From: Anaeromyxobacter sp.
Lineage (GTDB): Bacteria; Myxococcota; Myxococcia; Myxococcales; Anaeromyxobacteraceae
Assembly (NCBI GenBank): GCA_025360965.1
Contig: JANYBC010000095.1
Location: 1 to 38,638 of the forward strand
Length of the DNA: 38,638 nucleotides
Direction: 5' to 3'
Shown: piece after piece, positions 16,366 through 24,209 of the stretch
How positions within the stretch are numbered: position 1 is the first letter of the stretch
How the letters are laid out: each line of letters begins with the position of its first letter
Notes under the pieces: generated by a model
What the model was told of the DNA's origin: nothing
What the model saw: the letters and a program-made list of their open reading frames with translations, nothing else
Databases searched by the model: none
Position numbers and translations under genes: made by a program

Positions 16366-16707
16366 CGGTCCTCCCCACCTGCCAGGCGAGCCCTCCTCGC
16401 CGGCCGAGACAATACCCCGATCCTGGCACCGATCTAGACAGATGGCGAGCGGTGATCCGGGATCTCCGCGGTGCTCGTCCGCTCGGGCGGACGGGTGGTC
16501 GGAGCATCCGCCCTGCCGACCTTTGTAGACTTGAACGGGCGATGACTCCTCAAAAAAAAGCCGCCGCTTCCTGCTCTGGATCACCACATCGGTCTTCAGA
16601 TCTCGTAGCATGCGCACCCGTTTCAACCGGGATCCCCCCGACGTTCACAACGCTTGGAGCCCGGCCCGACACGCCGCCGCTCCGGCCAGGAAGAAGGGAA
16701 ACAGTTC
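16366..16707. other. Divergent intergenic control region between korA and sdhC
   Basis: A 342-base gap without a gene, the longest in the window. It should contain both divergent promoters. For korA, a TATTGT hexamer reads leftward at 16414-16409. For sdhC, TAGCAT at 16606-16611 is a possible -10 with ACCACA 17 bases upstream. An uninterrupted run of eight A residues (16552-16559) is out of character with the surrounding GC-rich sequence and sits where an UP element of the sdhC promoter could be. I see no strong inverted repeat, riboswitch or operator. Confidence 0.5.
16583..16611 (+). promoter_or_regulatory. Weak candidate promoter for sdhCAB
   Basis: ACCACA (16583-16588) and TAGCAT (16606-16611) are separated by 17 bases; matches to consensus are three and four of six. 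An A8 tract lies about 60 bases upstream of the predicted start. The resulting leader would be about 90 bases. Confidence 0.22.
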
Positions 16708-17379
16708 ATGCGCTTGCTCTCGGACTCGATCGGGCGAAAGGTCGTGATGGCGATCACGGGCCTGCTGATGGTCCTGTTCGTCGTCGGCCACATGCTCGGG
16801 AACATGAGCATCTTCGCAGGGGCCAACGGCATCAATACCTACGCAGAGAAGCTCCACGGCTTGCCGGTCGTGGTCTGGGCCACCCGCCTGGTGATGCTGA
16901 CCGCGGTGCTCTTCCACCTGGTGCTCTCCATCGCCATCACGCTGGAGAACAACAAGGCCAACCCGACCGCCTACGCGGTCGACCGCCGGCTGCGCGCCAC
17001 CTTCGCCGGCAAGAACATGATCTGGACCGGGCTGCTGCTCGGCGGGTTCATCGTCTTCCACCTCTTCCACTTCACGATCCGCTCCGTCCCAGGCATGGAG
17101 ATCGTCCAGGTCCAGGAGCTCTCGGGCCGCTTCGACGTCTTCGCCATGGTAGCCGGCGCCTTCGGCAAGGGGATCACCGCGCTGGTCTACGTCGTCTCCA
17201 TGCTGATGCTCTACCTCCACCTCTCCCACGGCATCCAGAGCACCTTCCAGTCGGTCGGCCTCAACAACCCGAAGACCATGCCCGGCTTCGTGAGGTTCGG
17301 CTCGGTGCTCTCCGTGATCTTCCTCATCGGCTACGGGGCCATCCCCCTCGCCATTCTCTTCGGCCTCATCGGAAAGTAA
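16708..17379 (+). CDS. sdhC: Succinate dehydrogenase cytochrome b558 subunit
   Basis: A 223-residue membrane anchor of the single-polypeptide, di-heme, five-helix type found in Bacillus, epsilon- and deltaproteobacterial enzymes. Transmembrane helices fall at about residues 12-32, 58-78, 104-124, 150-172 and 198-220. Histidines suitable for the two b hemes are His28, His70, His118 or His121, and His171 or His174. It carries electrons between the Fe-S subunit and quinone and fixes the complex to the cytoplasmic membrane. AAGGGAA precedes the ATG by about eight bases. It is the first gene of sdhCAB; sdhA follows after 11 bases. Di-heme anchors permit either succinate:quinone or quinol:fumarate reductase direction. 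Confidence 0.95.
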   Translation: MRLLSDSIGRKVVMAITGLLMVLFVVGHMLGNMSIFAGANGINTYAEKLHGLPVVVWATRLVMLTAVLFHLVLSIAITLENNKANPTAYAVDRRLRATFAGKNMIWTGLLLGGFIVFHLFHFTIRSVPGMEIVQVQELSGRFDVFAMVAGAFGKGITALVYVVSMLMLYLHLSHGIQSTFQSVGLNNPKTMPGFVRFGSVLSVIFLIGYGAIPLAILFGLIGK

Positions 17380-17390
17380 GGGGAACAACC

Positions 17391-19310
17391 GTGATCCTCG
17401 ATGGCAAGGCACCTACCGGGAAGATCCAGGACTCCTGGGACAAGCACAAGATCGACTCGCTGAAGCTGGTCAACCCGGCCAACAAGCGCAAGTACAAGGT
17501 CCTGGTGGTCGGCACCGGCCTGGCCGGCGCCTCCGCGGCGGCCTCTCTGGGCGAGCTCGGCTACCAGGTGGAGGCGTTCTGCTACCAGGACAGCCCCCGC
17601 CGCGCCCACTCGATCGCCGCCCAGGGCGGCATCAACGCCGCCAAGGCCTACCCGAACGACGGCGACAGCGTCTACCGGCTCTTCTACGACACCATCAAGG
17701 GCGGCGACTTCCGCGCCCGCGAGGCCGACGTCTGGCGGCTGGCCCAGGTCAGCAACAACATCATCGACCAGTGCGTGGCGCAGGGCGTGCCGTTCGCCCG
17801 TGACTACGCCGGCTACCTGGACAACCGCTCCTTCGGCGGCGCCCAGGTCTCCCGCACCTTCTTCGCCCGCGGCCAGACCGGCCAGCAGCTCCTGCTGGGC
17901 GCCTACTCGGCGCTCTCCCGGCAGATCGGCGCCGGGACCGTGAAGATGTTCGCCCGCACCGAGATGCTCGATCTGGTGGTGGTCGACGGCGAGGCCAAGG
18001 GCATCACCGTCCGTGACCTGGTCACCGGCGAGGTGCGCAGCCACGTCGGCGACGCGGTGGTGCTCGCCACCGGCGGCTATGTCAACGTCTTCTACCTCTC
18101 CACCAACGCCATGGGCTGCAGCGTCTCGGCCATCTGGAAGGCCCACAAGAAGGGCGCCTACCTCGCCAACCCCTGCTACACGCAGATCCACCCGACCTGC
18201 ATCCCCCAGACCGGCGACTACCAGTCGAAGCTGACGCTCATGTCCGAGTCGCTCCGCAACGACGGCCGGATCTGGGTCCCGAAGAAGAAGGAGGACTGCG
18301 GCAAGGCGCCCAGCGAGATCCCCGAGGACGATCGCGATTACTACCTCGAGCGCAAGTACCCCTCGTTCGGCAACCTCGCCCCCCGCGACATCGCCTCCCG
18401 CGCCGCCAAGGAGCAGTGCGACGAGGGGCGCGGCGTCGGCCCGGGCGGTCGCGGCGTCTACCTCGACTTCTCGGCCTCCATCGCGCGGCTCGGCGAGGGG
18501 ACCATCCGCGAGCGCTACGGCAACCTCTTCGAGATGTACGAGCGCATCACCGACGAGAACGCCTACCAGCGCCCCATGCGCATCTACCCGGCCCCGCACT
18601 ACTCGATGGGCGGCCTCTGGGTGGACTACAACCTGCAGAGCAACATCCCCGGTCTCTTCGTGCTGGGCGAGGCCAACTTCTCGGTGCACGGGGCCAACCG
18701 GCTGGGCGCCAGCGCGCTGATGCAGGGGCTGGCCGACGGCTACTTCGTCATCCCCTTCACCATCGCCAACTACCTGGCCCAGACCAAGCCGGGCAAGGTG
18801 AAGGCCGATCACCCGGAGATGCTCAAGTCGATCGCCGAGGTGAAGGCCGAGCGCGACCGCATGCTCTCCATCAACGGCAAGAAGACCGTCACCGAGTTCA
18901 TGCGCGAAGTCGGCGTGCTGATGTGGAACAACGTCGGCATGGCCCGCTCCGAGCAGTCGCTCAACGAGACCCTCCAGAAGATCCCGGCCATCCGCGAGGA
19001 GTTCTGGAAGAACGTCAAGGTGACCGGCTCCGGCGACGAGCTCAACCAGCAGCTCGAGAACGCCGGCCGCACCTCGGACTTCATCGACTTCGCCGAGCTG
19101 CTCAGCCGCGACGCCCTGCACCGCCAGGAGTCCTGCGGCGGCCACTTCCGGGTGGAGCACCAGTACCCGGACGGCGAGGCCAAGCGCGACGACGCCAACT
19201 TCGCCTACTCCGCGGCCTGGGAGTTCAAGGGGACTGGCAAGGCGCCGGAGCTGCACCAGGAGCCGCTGAAGTTCGAGAACGTCCACCTCGCCGTCCGGAG
19301 CTACAAGTAA
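17391..19310 (+). CDS. sdhA: Succinate dehydrogenase / fumarate reductase flavoprotein subunit
   Basis: A 639-residue FAD subunit that oxidises succinate to fumarate. The Rossmann motif [10 protein letters not shown] is at 41-50. His73 in [11 protein letters not shown] is the expected covalent FAD attachment residue. [12 protein letters not shown], the [13 protein letters not shown] active-site stretch and [14 protein letters not shown] are all present. The GTG at 17391 is preceded by AAGGGGAA and starts exactly where related proteins begin ([13 protein letters not shown]), so the long open frame upstream is not coding. The stop TAA shares its last base with the sdhB ATG, giving translational coupling. 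Confidence 0.97.
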   Translation: MILDGKAPTGKIQDSWDKHKIDSLKLVNPANKRKYKVLVVGTGLAGASAAASLGELGYQVEAFCYQDSPRRAHSIAAQGGINAAKAYPNDGDSVYRLFYDTIKGGDFRAREADVWRLAQVSNNIIDQCVAQGVPFARDYAGYLDNRSFGGAQVSRTFFARGQTGQQLLLGAYSALSRQIGAGTVKMFARTEMLDLVVVDGEAKGITVRDLVTGEVRSHVGDAVVLATGGYVNVFYLSTNAMGCSVSAIWKAHKKGAYLANPCYTQIHPTCIPQTGDYQSKLTLMSESLRNDGRIWVPKKKEDCGKAPSEIPEDDRDYYLERKYPSFGNLAPRDIASRAAKEQCDEGRGVGPGGRGVYLDFSASIARLGEGTIRERYGNLFEMYERITDENAYQRPMRIYPAPHYSMGGLWVDYNLQSNIPGLFVLGEANFSVHGANRLGASALMQGLADGYFVIPFTIANYLAQTKPGKVKADHPEMLKSIAEVKAERDRMLSINGKKTVTEFMREVGVLMWNNVGMARSEQSLNETLQKIPAIREEFWKNVKVTGSGDELNQQLENAGRTSDFIDFAELLSRDALHRQESCGGHFRVEHQYPDGEAKRDDANFAYSAAWEFKGTGKAPELHQEPLKFENVHLAVRSYK

Positions 19311-20125
19311 TGAGCGCGCACGCTACCGAACACGGGACCATGAACCTCAAGCTCATCGTCTGGCGGCAGTCGGCGCCCGACAAGGCCGGCCGCTTCGAGA
19401 CCTACGAGGCCAAGGGCATCACGCCCCACCACTCCTTCCTGGAGATGCTGGACGTCGTGAACGAGGACCTGATCAAGGCCGGGCAGGACCCCATCGCCTT
19501 CGATCACGACTGCCGCGAGGGCATCTGCGGGATGTGCTCCGCGGTCGTCAACGGCGTGCCGCACGGCGGCCACGAGCGCACCACGCTCTGCCAGCTGCAC
19601 ATGCGGAAGTTCAAGGACGGCGACGCCATCTACATCGAGCCGTGGCGGGCCAGGGCCTTCCCCATCCTGCGCGACCTGGTCGTCGACCGCGGCTCGCTCG
19701 ACAAGCTGATCCAGGCGGCCGGCTACGTCTCCTGCCACACCGGCGGCGTGCCGGACGGCAACGCCATCCTGGTCGGCAAGCCCGAGGCCGACTACGCCAT
19801 GGACGCGGCCGAGTGCATCGGCTGCGGCGCCTGCGTGGCCGCCTGCCCCAACGGCGCGGCCATGCTCTTCGCCGGCGCCAAGGTCTCGCAGCTGGCCGAG
19901 CTGCCGCAGGGCCAGGTGGAGGCGCCCCAGCGGGTCGCCGCCATGGTCAGGGCCATGGCCGACCAGGGCTTCGGCAACTGCAGCAACCACTACGAGTGCG
20001 AGGGGGCCTGCCCCAAGGGCATCAAGGTGAAGTTCATCGCCCGCCTCAACCGCGAGTTCACGAAGGCGCTCTTCCTGGAGAAGATCGGCGCCATCAGCAC
20101 CGTCAAGGCCGCCTCGGCCGACTAG
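19310..20125 (+). CDS. sdhB: Succinate dehydrogenase / fumarate reductase iron-sulfur subunit
   Basis: A 271-residue electron-transfer subunit with three clusters readable from cysteines: [2Fe-2S] ligands Cys68, Cys73, Cys76 and Cys94; [4Fe-4S] ligands Cys169, Cys172, Cys175 and Cys179; and a third group Cys224, Cys230 and Cys234 of the [3Fe-4S] type. It links the SdhA flavin to the hemes of SdhC. The ATG at 19310 overlaps the sdhA stop by one base and has GGAG nine bases upstream; an ATG ten codons later is an alternative. The operon appears to end here: a GTG-initiated gene of different function starts 35 bases later. Confidence 0.96.
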   Translation: MSAHATEHGTMNLKLIVWRQSAPDKAGRFETYEAKGITPHHSFLEMLDVVNEDLIKAGQDPIAFDHDCREGICGMCSAVVNGVPHGGHERTTLCQLHMRKFKDGDAIYIEPWRARAFPILRDLVVDRGSLDKLIQAAGYVSCHTGGVPDGNAILVGKPEADYAMDAAECIGCGACVAACPNGAAMLFAGAKVSQLAELPQGQVEAPQRVAAMVRAMADQGFGNCSNHYECEGACPKGIKVKFIARLNREFTKALFLEKIGAISTVKAASAD

Positions 20126-20160
20126 CGTTTCCCCCGCCCGGCCCGCAGCGCGGAGGAAGC

Positions 20161-21051
20161 GTGAGCCTCGACCCCGACCTGACTGCCCAGCTGAAGCGGG
20201 TGCTGGCGGCGCTGGAGCCGCTGCTCCCCAGGCCGTCCCCGGCCATCGACTGGGCCACCTGCCACGCCGCCAACTGGCACCGCGGACCGTTCTCCGGGAG
20301 CTTGGAGCCGGTCCCGGAGATCGAGGCCATGCACCTCGACGACCTGCTCGGCATCGAGGCGCAGAAGCAGGCGGTGGAGGTGAACACCCGCCAGTTCCTG
20401 GCCGGGCTCCCGGCCAACAACGCCCTGCTCTGGGGAACGCGCGGCACCGGCAAGTCGTCGCTGATCCGGGCGCTGCTGCACCGCTACGCCGCCGAGGGGC
20501 TGCGCATCATCCAGGTCGACAAGGACGACCTGGTGAGCCTCCCGGCCATCGTCGAGACGCTCAAGGCCCAGCCGTGGCGCTTCCTGGTCTTCTCCGACGA
20601 CCTCTCCTTCGAGACCGGCGACCCGAGTTACAAGGTGCTCAAGAGCGCCCTCGACGGCTCGGTCTACGCGCTGCCCGAGAACGTCCTCATCTACGTCACC
20701 TCCAACCGGCGCCACCTGGTGGCCGAGTTCGACAGCGACAACCGCGGCGCCATGATGGTGGAGGGCGAGGTCCACCACGGCGAGGCGGGGGAGGAGAAGA
20801 TCTCGCTCTCTGGCCGCTTCGGCCTCTGGGTGGCCTTCCACCCCTTCGGCCAGGACCGCTACGTGGAGGTGGTGCGGCAATGGGTCACACGCCTGGCCGA
20901 GCGGGCCGGCGTGGCGTCCGCCTGGACCGCCGACGCCGAGGCCGAGGCCATCCTCTGGTCGCAGAAGAAGGGGGACCGGAGCGGTCGCATCGCGTGGCAA
21001 TTTGCCTGCGACTGGGTCGGTCGAGAGGCGCTCAGGCGCGGGCCCACATGA
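20161..21051 (+). CDS. DUF815-family AAA-type ATPase
   Basis: A 296-residue P-loop ATPase of the DUF815 family. The Walker A motif GTRGTGKSS is at 92-100. A Walker B-like stretch FLVFSDDLSFE lies near 141-151, and a sensor-like YVTSNRRHLV follows near 180-190. The family resembles DnaA/DnaC-type AAA modules but has no assigned function; members are soluble and widely conserved in proteobacteria. GGAGGAAGC precedes the GTG start. It lies between sdhB and a cation-efflux gene, with only 15 bases to the latter; the neighbours do not suggest a role. Confidence 0.88.
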   Translation: MSLDPDLTAQLKRVLAALEPLLPRPSPAIDWATCHAANWHRGPFSGSLEPVPEIEAMHLDDLLGIEAQKQAVEVNTRQFLAGLPANNALLWGTRGTGKSSLIRALLHRYAAEGLRIIQVDKDDLVSLPAIVETLKAQPWRFLVFSDDLSFETGDPSYKVLKSALDGSVYALPENVLIYVTSNRRHLVAEFDSDNRGAMMVEGEVHHGEAGEEKISLSGRFGLWVAFHPFGQDRYVEVVRQWVTRLAERAGVASAWTADAEAEAILWSQKKGDRSGRIAWQFACDWVGREALRRGPT

Positions 21052-21053
21052 CG

Positions 21054-21059
21054 TAAAGT
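21054..21059 (+). promoter_or_regulatory. Possible -10 hexamer immediately before the cation-efflux gene
   Basis: TAAAGT (four of six to consensus) ends seven bases before the ATG at 21067, the same geometry as upstream of the PP2C gene, so a start at the ATG is possible. AAGG three bases from the ATG could alternatively be a closely spaced Shine-Dalgarno. No -35 element is evident. Confidence 0.22.
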
Positions 21060-21066
21060 AAGGCCC

Positions 21067-21990
21067 ATGACCTCGTCCTCGCTGCCGGTCGGCGACCTGC
21101 GCCGCTTCGCCTTCCTCTCCATCGCCGCCGCGGTGGTGACAATCGGGATGAAGACCGTGGCCTGGCGCCTGACCGGTTCGGTCGGGCTGCTCTCCGACGC
21201 GCTCGAGTCGCTCGTCAATCTGGTGGCGGCCATCATCACCCTGGTCATGCTGATCGTGGCGGCCAGGCCGCCCGACGACGACCACGCCTACGGCCACGAG
21301 AAGGCCGAGTACTTCGCCAGCGGCGCCGAGGGGGCGCTCATCCTGCTGGCGGCGGTCGGCATCGGCTGGACGGCGTCGGCGCGGATGCTCAGCCCGCAGC
21401 CGCTGGAGCAGGTCGGCTGGGGCGTGGTGGTCTCCACCGGCGCCTCGATCGTCAACCTGGTGGTCTCCCGGGTGCTGCTGGCGGCCAGCAAGCGCCACCA
21501 CTCGATCGCGCTGGAGGCCGACGCCCACCACCTGCTCACCGACGTCTGGACCTCGGCCGGGGTGCTGGCGGCCATCGGGCTGGTGGCGGTGAGCGGCTGG
21601 AACATCCTCGATCCCATCATCGCGCTGGTGGTGGCGGCCCAGATCGTCTGGACCGGCGTCAAGCTGCTGCGCCGCTCGGCGCTGGGGCTGCTCGACACGG
21701 CGCTGGCCCCGGAGGAGCTGGCGACGCTGCGGGCCGTGCTGGCGCGCCACGAGGGGCCGGAGCTGCAGTTCCACGCGGTGCGGACCCGGCAGGCGGCCTC
21801 GCGCCGCTTCATCTCCATGCACGTGCTGGTGCCGGGCGGTTGGACGGTGCGGCGCGGTCACGAACTGGCCGAGCAGATCGAGGGCGAGGTGCGCGCCTCG
21901 TTCCACAACGCCACGGTCTTCACGCACCTGGAGGCGCTGGAGGACCCGGCCTCCTTCCGGGACCAGGGGCTGGATCGGGACGGCGCTTGA
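21067..21990 (+). CDS. Cation diffusion facilitator (CDF) metal efflux transporter
   Basis: A 307-residue proton-coupled divalent-metal exporter of the inner membrane. Six transmembrane helices occupy about residues 12-208. The metal site residues are visible: Asp44 with Ser48 in SDALES (helix 2), and His155xxxAsp159 in HHLLTD (helix 5). YGHEKAEYF between helices 2 and 3 is a family signature. Residues 215-297 form the cytoplasmic ferredoxin-like domain ([22 protein letters not shown]). The lack of a His-rich loop and the SxxxD/HxxxD arrangement fit Fe/Zn or Zn-type members, but the metal cannot be fixed from sequence. A 12-bp perfect hairpin follows its stop codon directly. Confidence 0.93.
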   Translation: MTSSSLPVGDLRRFAFLSIAAAVVTIGMKTVAWRLTGSVGLLSDALESLVNLVAAIITLVMLIVAARPPDDDHAYGHEKAEYFASGAEGALILLAAVGIGWTASARMLSPQPLEQVGWGVVVSTGASIVNLVVSRVLLAASKRHHSIALEADAHHLLTDVWTSAGVLAAIGLVAVSGWNILDPIIALVVAAQIVWTGVKLLRRSALGLLDTALAPEELATLRAVLARHEGPELQFHAVRTRQAASRRFISMHVLVPGGWTVRRGHELAEQIEGEVRASFHNATVFTHLEALEDPASFRDQGLDRDGA

Positions 21991-21992
21991 CC

Positions 21993-22024
21993 GCGACGGC
22001 GACGGCTTCTGGCGTCGCCGTCGC
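21993..22024 (+). terminator. Perfect 12-bp hairpin after the CDF gene
   Basis: GCGACGGCGACG (21993-22004) is exactly complementary to CGTCGCCGTCGC (22013-22024) across an eight-base loop. It begins three bases after the stop codon. There is no T-run afterwards (AAAGTTCG follows), so it may terminate by another mechanism or protect the 3' end; as the strongest hairpin between two genes here it still probably marks a transcript boundary. Confidence 0.5.
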
Positions 22025-22073
22025 AAAGTTCGAGTAGGTTCTCGTCCGGCTTCCCGCCTCTGGCCCGCGCTGA

Positions 22074-22079
22074 TAGATT
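22074..22079 (+). promoter_or_regulatory. Possible -10 hexamer directly upstream of surE
   Basis: TAGATT (four of six) ends two bases before the ATG at 22082 and eight before the in-frame GTG at 22088. TTCCCG lies 17 bases upstream as a poor -35. If used, transcription would start near 22086-22088 and favour the GTG as a leaderless start. Confidence 0.25.
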
Positions 22080-22081
22080 CG

Positions 22082-22852
22082 ATGGCCGTGCGGGTGCTCC
22101 TCTCCAACGACGACGGCGTCCACGCGGCCGGGCTGCGTGCCCTGGCCGCTGCCTTCGAGGGCGACGAGGTCTGGGTCTGCGCTCCCGACCGGGAGCAGTC
22201 GGCCTCCTCCCACGCCATCTCGCTCCACCGCCCGCTCCGGCTCGCCGAGCTGGAGCCCCGCTGGTTCTCGGTGGACGGCACCCCCACCGACGCCGTCTAC
22301 GTCGGCATGAACCTGGTGCTCAAGGGCCGGTGGCCGGACCTGGTGGTCTCGGGCATCAACCACGGCCCCAACCTCGGCAACGACGTCCACTACTCGGGCA
22401 CCGTGGCCGCCGCCATGGAGGGGGCGCTCATCGGGGTGCCGGCCATCGCCGTCTCGCTGGCCGCCCCGCCGCCACACGACTTCAGCCTCGCCGCCCGGCT
22501 GGCGGTGGAGCTGGCCCGGGCCCTGGTGGCCTCGCGCCCGGCCAGTCCCCTGCTGCTGAGCCTCAACGTGCCGGCCGGCCCGGTGCGCGGCTGGCGACTG
22601 GCCAACCTGGGGAAGCGGACCTACGGCAACGAGGTGGTGGAGAAGCTCGACCCGCGCGGCCGGCGCTACTTCTGGATCGGTGGGGAGGGCGGGGCGGTCA
22701 ACCACGACATCCCCGGCTCCGACTGCAACGCGGTGATGGAGGAGGGGCTGGCCTCGGTGACGCCGGTCCAGCTCGACGCCACCGACCACGCCGCGCTCGG
22801 GCCGCTGCAGGCCATCCACCTCCCCGGCTTTCCGCGGGAGCCCGGCCCGTGA
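22082..22852 (+). CDS. surE: 5'-nucleotidase SurE
   Basis: A 256-residue SurE, a metal-dependent nucleoside 5'-monophosphate (and polyphosphate) phosphatase. Metal and active-site residues are evident: SNDDG with Asp10 and Asp11, Ser40 in REQSASS, and Asn93 in SGINHGPNLG. The YSGTVAAAMEG block follows. The ATG at 22082 has no Shine-Dalgarno. The GTG at 22088 would give MRVLLSNDDG, which is the usual SurE N-terminus, and sits eight bases after a -10-like hexamer, so the real protein may be 254 residues. The stop overlaps the next gene's GTG. The surE-nlpD arrangement recalls the surE-pcm-nlpD order of gammaproteobacteria, without pcm. Confidence 0.95.
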   Translation: MAVRVLLSNDDGVHAAGLRALAAAFEGDEVWVCAPDREQSASSHAISLHRPLRLAELEPRWFSVDGTPTDAVYVGMNLVLKGRWPDLVVSGINHGPNLGNDVHYSGTVAAAMEGALIGVPAIAVSLAAPPPHDFSLAARLAVELARALVASRPASPLLLSLNVPAGPVRGWRLANLGKRTYGNEVVEKLDPRGRRYFWIGGEGGAVNHDIPGSDCNAVMEEGLASVTPVQLDATDHAALGPLQAIHLPGFPREPGP

Positions 22853-23655
22853 TCAGGCTGGCGGCGCCGGCCGCCGCCGCGATCCTGCTGGTGTCCTGCG
22901 CCTCGCCGAGGCCGATCCTGCGCCCCCCCGCGAGCAAGGCCACCTCGCAGCGCACGCCCCCCATCCCGCTGGCCGCCAGCGAGTACCACGAGGAGCCGGA
23001 GGTGGTGGGCGTGGTCCACGTGGTGCGCAAGGGCGAGACCGTCTACCGGATCGCCCGCGCCTACGGGGTGGCGCCGGCCGACCTGCTCGAGGAAAACTGC
23101 ATCGTCGATCCGAAGCAGGTGGCGGTCGGGACCGAGCTCTTCGTGCCGGGGGCGAGCCGGGTGGTGGGGCTGGACGAGACCGGCGGCGCCGCGCCCCCGG
23201 CCGGCGGGCGGGCCACTGCCGGCGAGCGGACCATCGGCCGCGCTCCCCCGCCGGAGCCCGAGCTGGAGCGGCCCGCCTCGGCGCTGAAGGCGAAGCTGGG
23301 CTGGCCGCTCAAGGGGGTCCTCTACGGCCGCTACGGCGTCCGCTCCGGCCGGCGGCACGACGGCATCGACCTCTCGGCGCCGGAGGGGACCATCATCGGC
23401 GCGGCCGCCGCCGGCACCGTCATCTTCGCCGGCGAGCAGTCGGGCTACGGCTCGATCATCATCCTCCGCCACGAGGGGGGCCTGGTCACCCTCTACGCCC
23501 ACTGCAGCGCCCTGCTGGTGGAGGAGCGGGCGGCCGTGAAGGGCGGCCAGGCCATCGCCCGGGTCGGCCAGACCGGGCGCAGCTCGGGCCCGCACCTCCA
23601 CTTCGAGGTGCGGGAAGGCACCCGGCCGCGCAACCCCCTGCTCTTTCTGCCGTGA
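22849..23655 (+). CDS. NlpD-like lipoprotein with LysM and M23 domains
   Basis: A 268-residue predicted lipoprotein: hydrophobic signal 1-16 with lipobox L-V-S-Cys17, so it should be lipid-anchored. A LysM peptidoglycan-binding domain covers about 57-100 ([18 protein letters not shown] to GTELFVPG), a Pro/Gly/Ala-rich linker 105-148, and an M23 domain 150-268. Unlike E. coli NlpD, which has lost catalytic residues and acts as an amidase activator, the zinc ligands are intact here: His170 and Asp174 in RHDGID, and His249/His251 in GPHLHFEV. It could therefore cut peptidoglycan itself. The GTG start overlaps the surE stop (GTGA) and has GGGAG eight bases upstream. Confidence 0.9.
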   Translation: MIRLAAPAAAAILLVSCASPRPILRPPASKATSQRTPPIPLAASEYHEEPEVVGVVHVVRKGETVYRIARAYGVAPADLLEENCIVDPKQVAVGTELFVPGASRVVGLDETGGAAPPAGGRATAGERTIGRAPPPEPELERPASALKAKLGWPLKGVLYGRYGVRSGRRHDGIDLSAPEGTIIGAAAAGTVIFAGEQSGYGSIIILRHEGGLVTLYAHCSALLVEERAAVKGGQAIARVGQTGRSSGPHLHFEVREGTRPRNPLLFLP

Positions 23656-23677
23656 GCCCGTGCTAAGGAAAAGCCCC

Positions 23678-24196
23678 ATGCTCGAGGACGTGCGCGCCGC
23701 CATCCGGGACGTCCCGGACTTTCCCAGGCCGGGGATCGTCTTCAAGGACATCACGCCCATCCTCTCCGACCCGCGCCTCTTCAGGCAGGTCATCGACGCG
23801 CTGGTCGATCGCTGGCGCGGCGCGCGGGTGGAGAAGGTCATCGGCATCGAGTCGCGCGGCTTCGTCTTCGCGGCGCCGCTGGCCTACGCGCTGGGCGCCG
23901 GACTGACCATCGTCCGCAAGCCGGGCAAGCTGCCGTGGCGGACCATCAAGGAGGCCTACGCCCTGGAGTACGGCGAGGCGGTGCTGGAGCTGCACGAGGA
24001 CGCCTTCCAGCCGGGAGAACGGGTGCTGGTGGTGGATGACGTGCTGGCCACCGGCGGCACCGCCGAGGCGGCCGGACGGCTGGTGTCGCGCCAGGGGGCC
24101 CAGCTGGTCGGCTACTCCTTCGTCGTCGACCTGGCCTTCCTGGGCGGCTCGGCCCGGCTGGGCGCCGACAAGGTCCATGCGCTGCTGAGGTTCTGA
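23678..24196 (+). CDS. apt: Adenine phosphoribosyltransferase
   Basis: A 172-residue purine-salvage enzyme converting adenine and PRPP to AMP and pyrophosphate. The N-terminal [15 protein letters not shown] motif, ESRGF at 58-62, the flexible-loop region RKPGKLPW at 80-87 and the PRPP-binding [16 protein letters not shown] at about 117-131 are all canonical, and the length is normal. AAGGA lies eight bases before the ATG at 23678; an upstream GTG at 23660 would add six residues across this site and is unlikely. It follows the NlpD-like gene by 22 bases. Confidence 0.97.
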   Translation: MLEDVRAAIRDVPDFPRPGIVFKDITPILSDPRLFRQVIDALVDRWRGARVEKVIGIESRGFVFAAPLAYALGAGLTIVRKPGKLPWRTIKEAYALEYGEAVLELHEDAFQPGERVLVVDDVLATGGTAEAAGRLVSRQGAQLVGYSFVVDLAFLGGSARLGADKVHALLRF

Positions 24197-24209
24197 AGGG
24201 AGTCGGGCG

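Noticed and set aside
16509-16626. 5' extension of the korA frame upstream of 16365 as coding sequence.
   Set aside because: The extension is not protein-like, and a strong GGGGAGG site precedes the ATG at 16365 where the ferredoxin domain begins.
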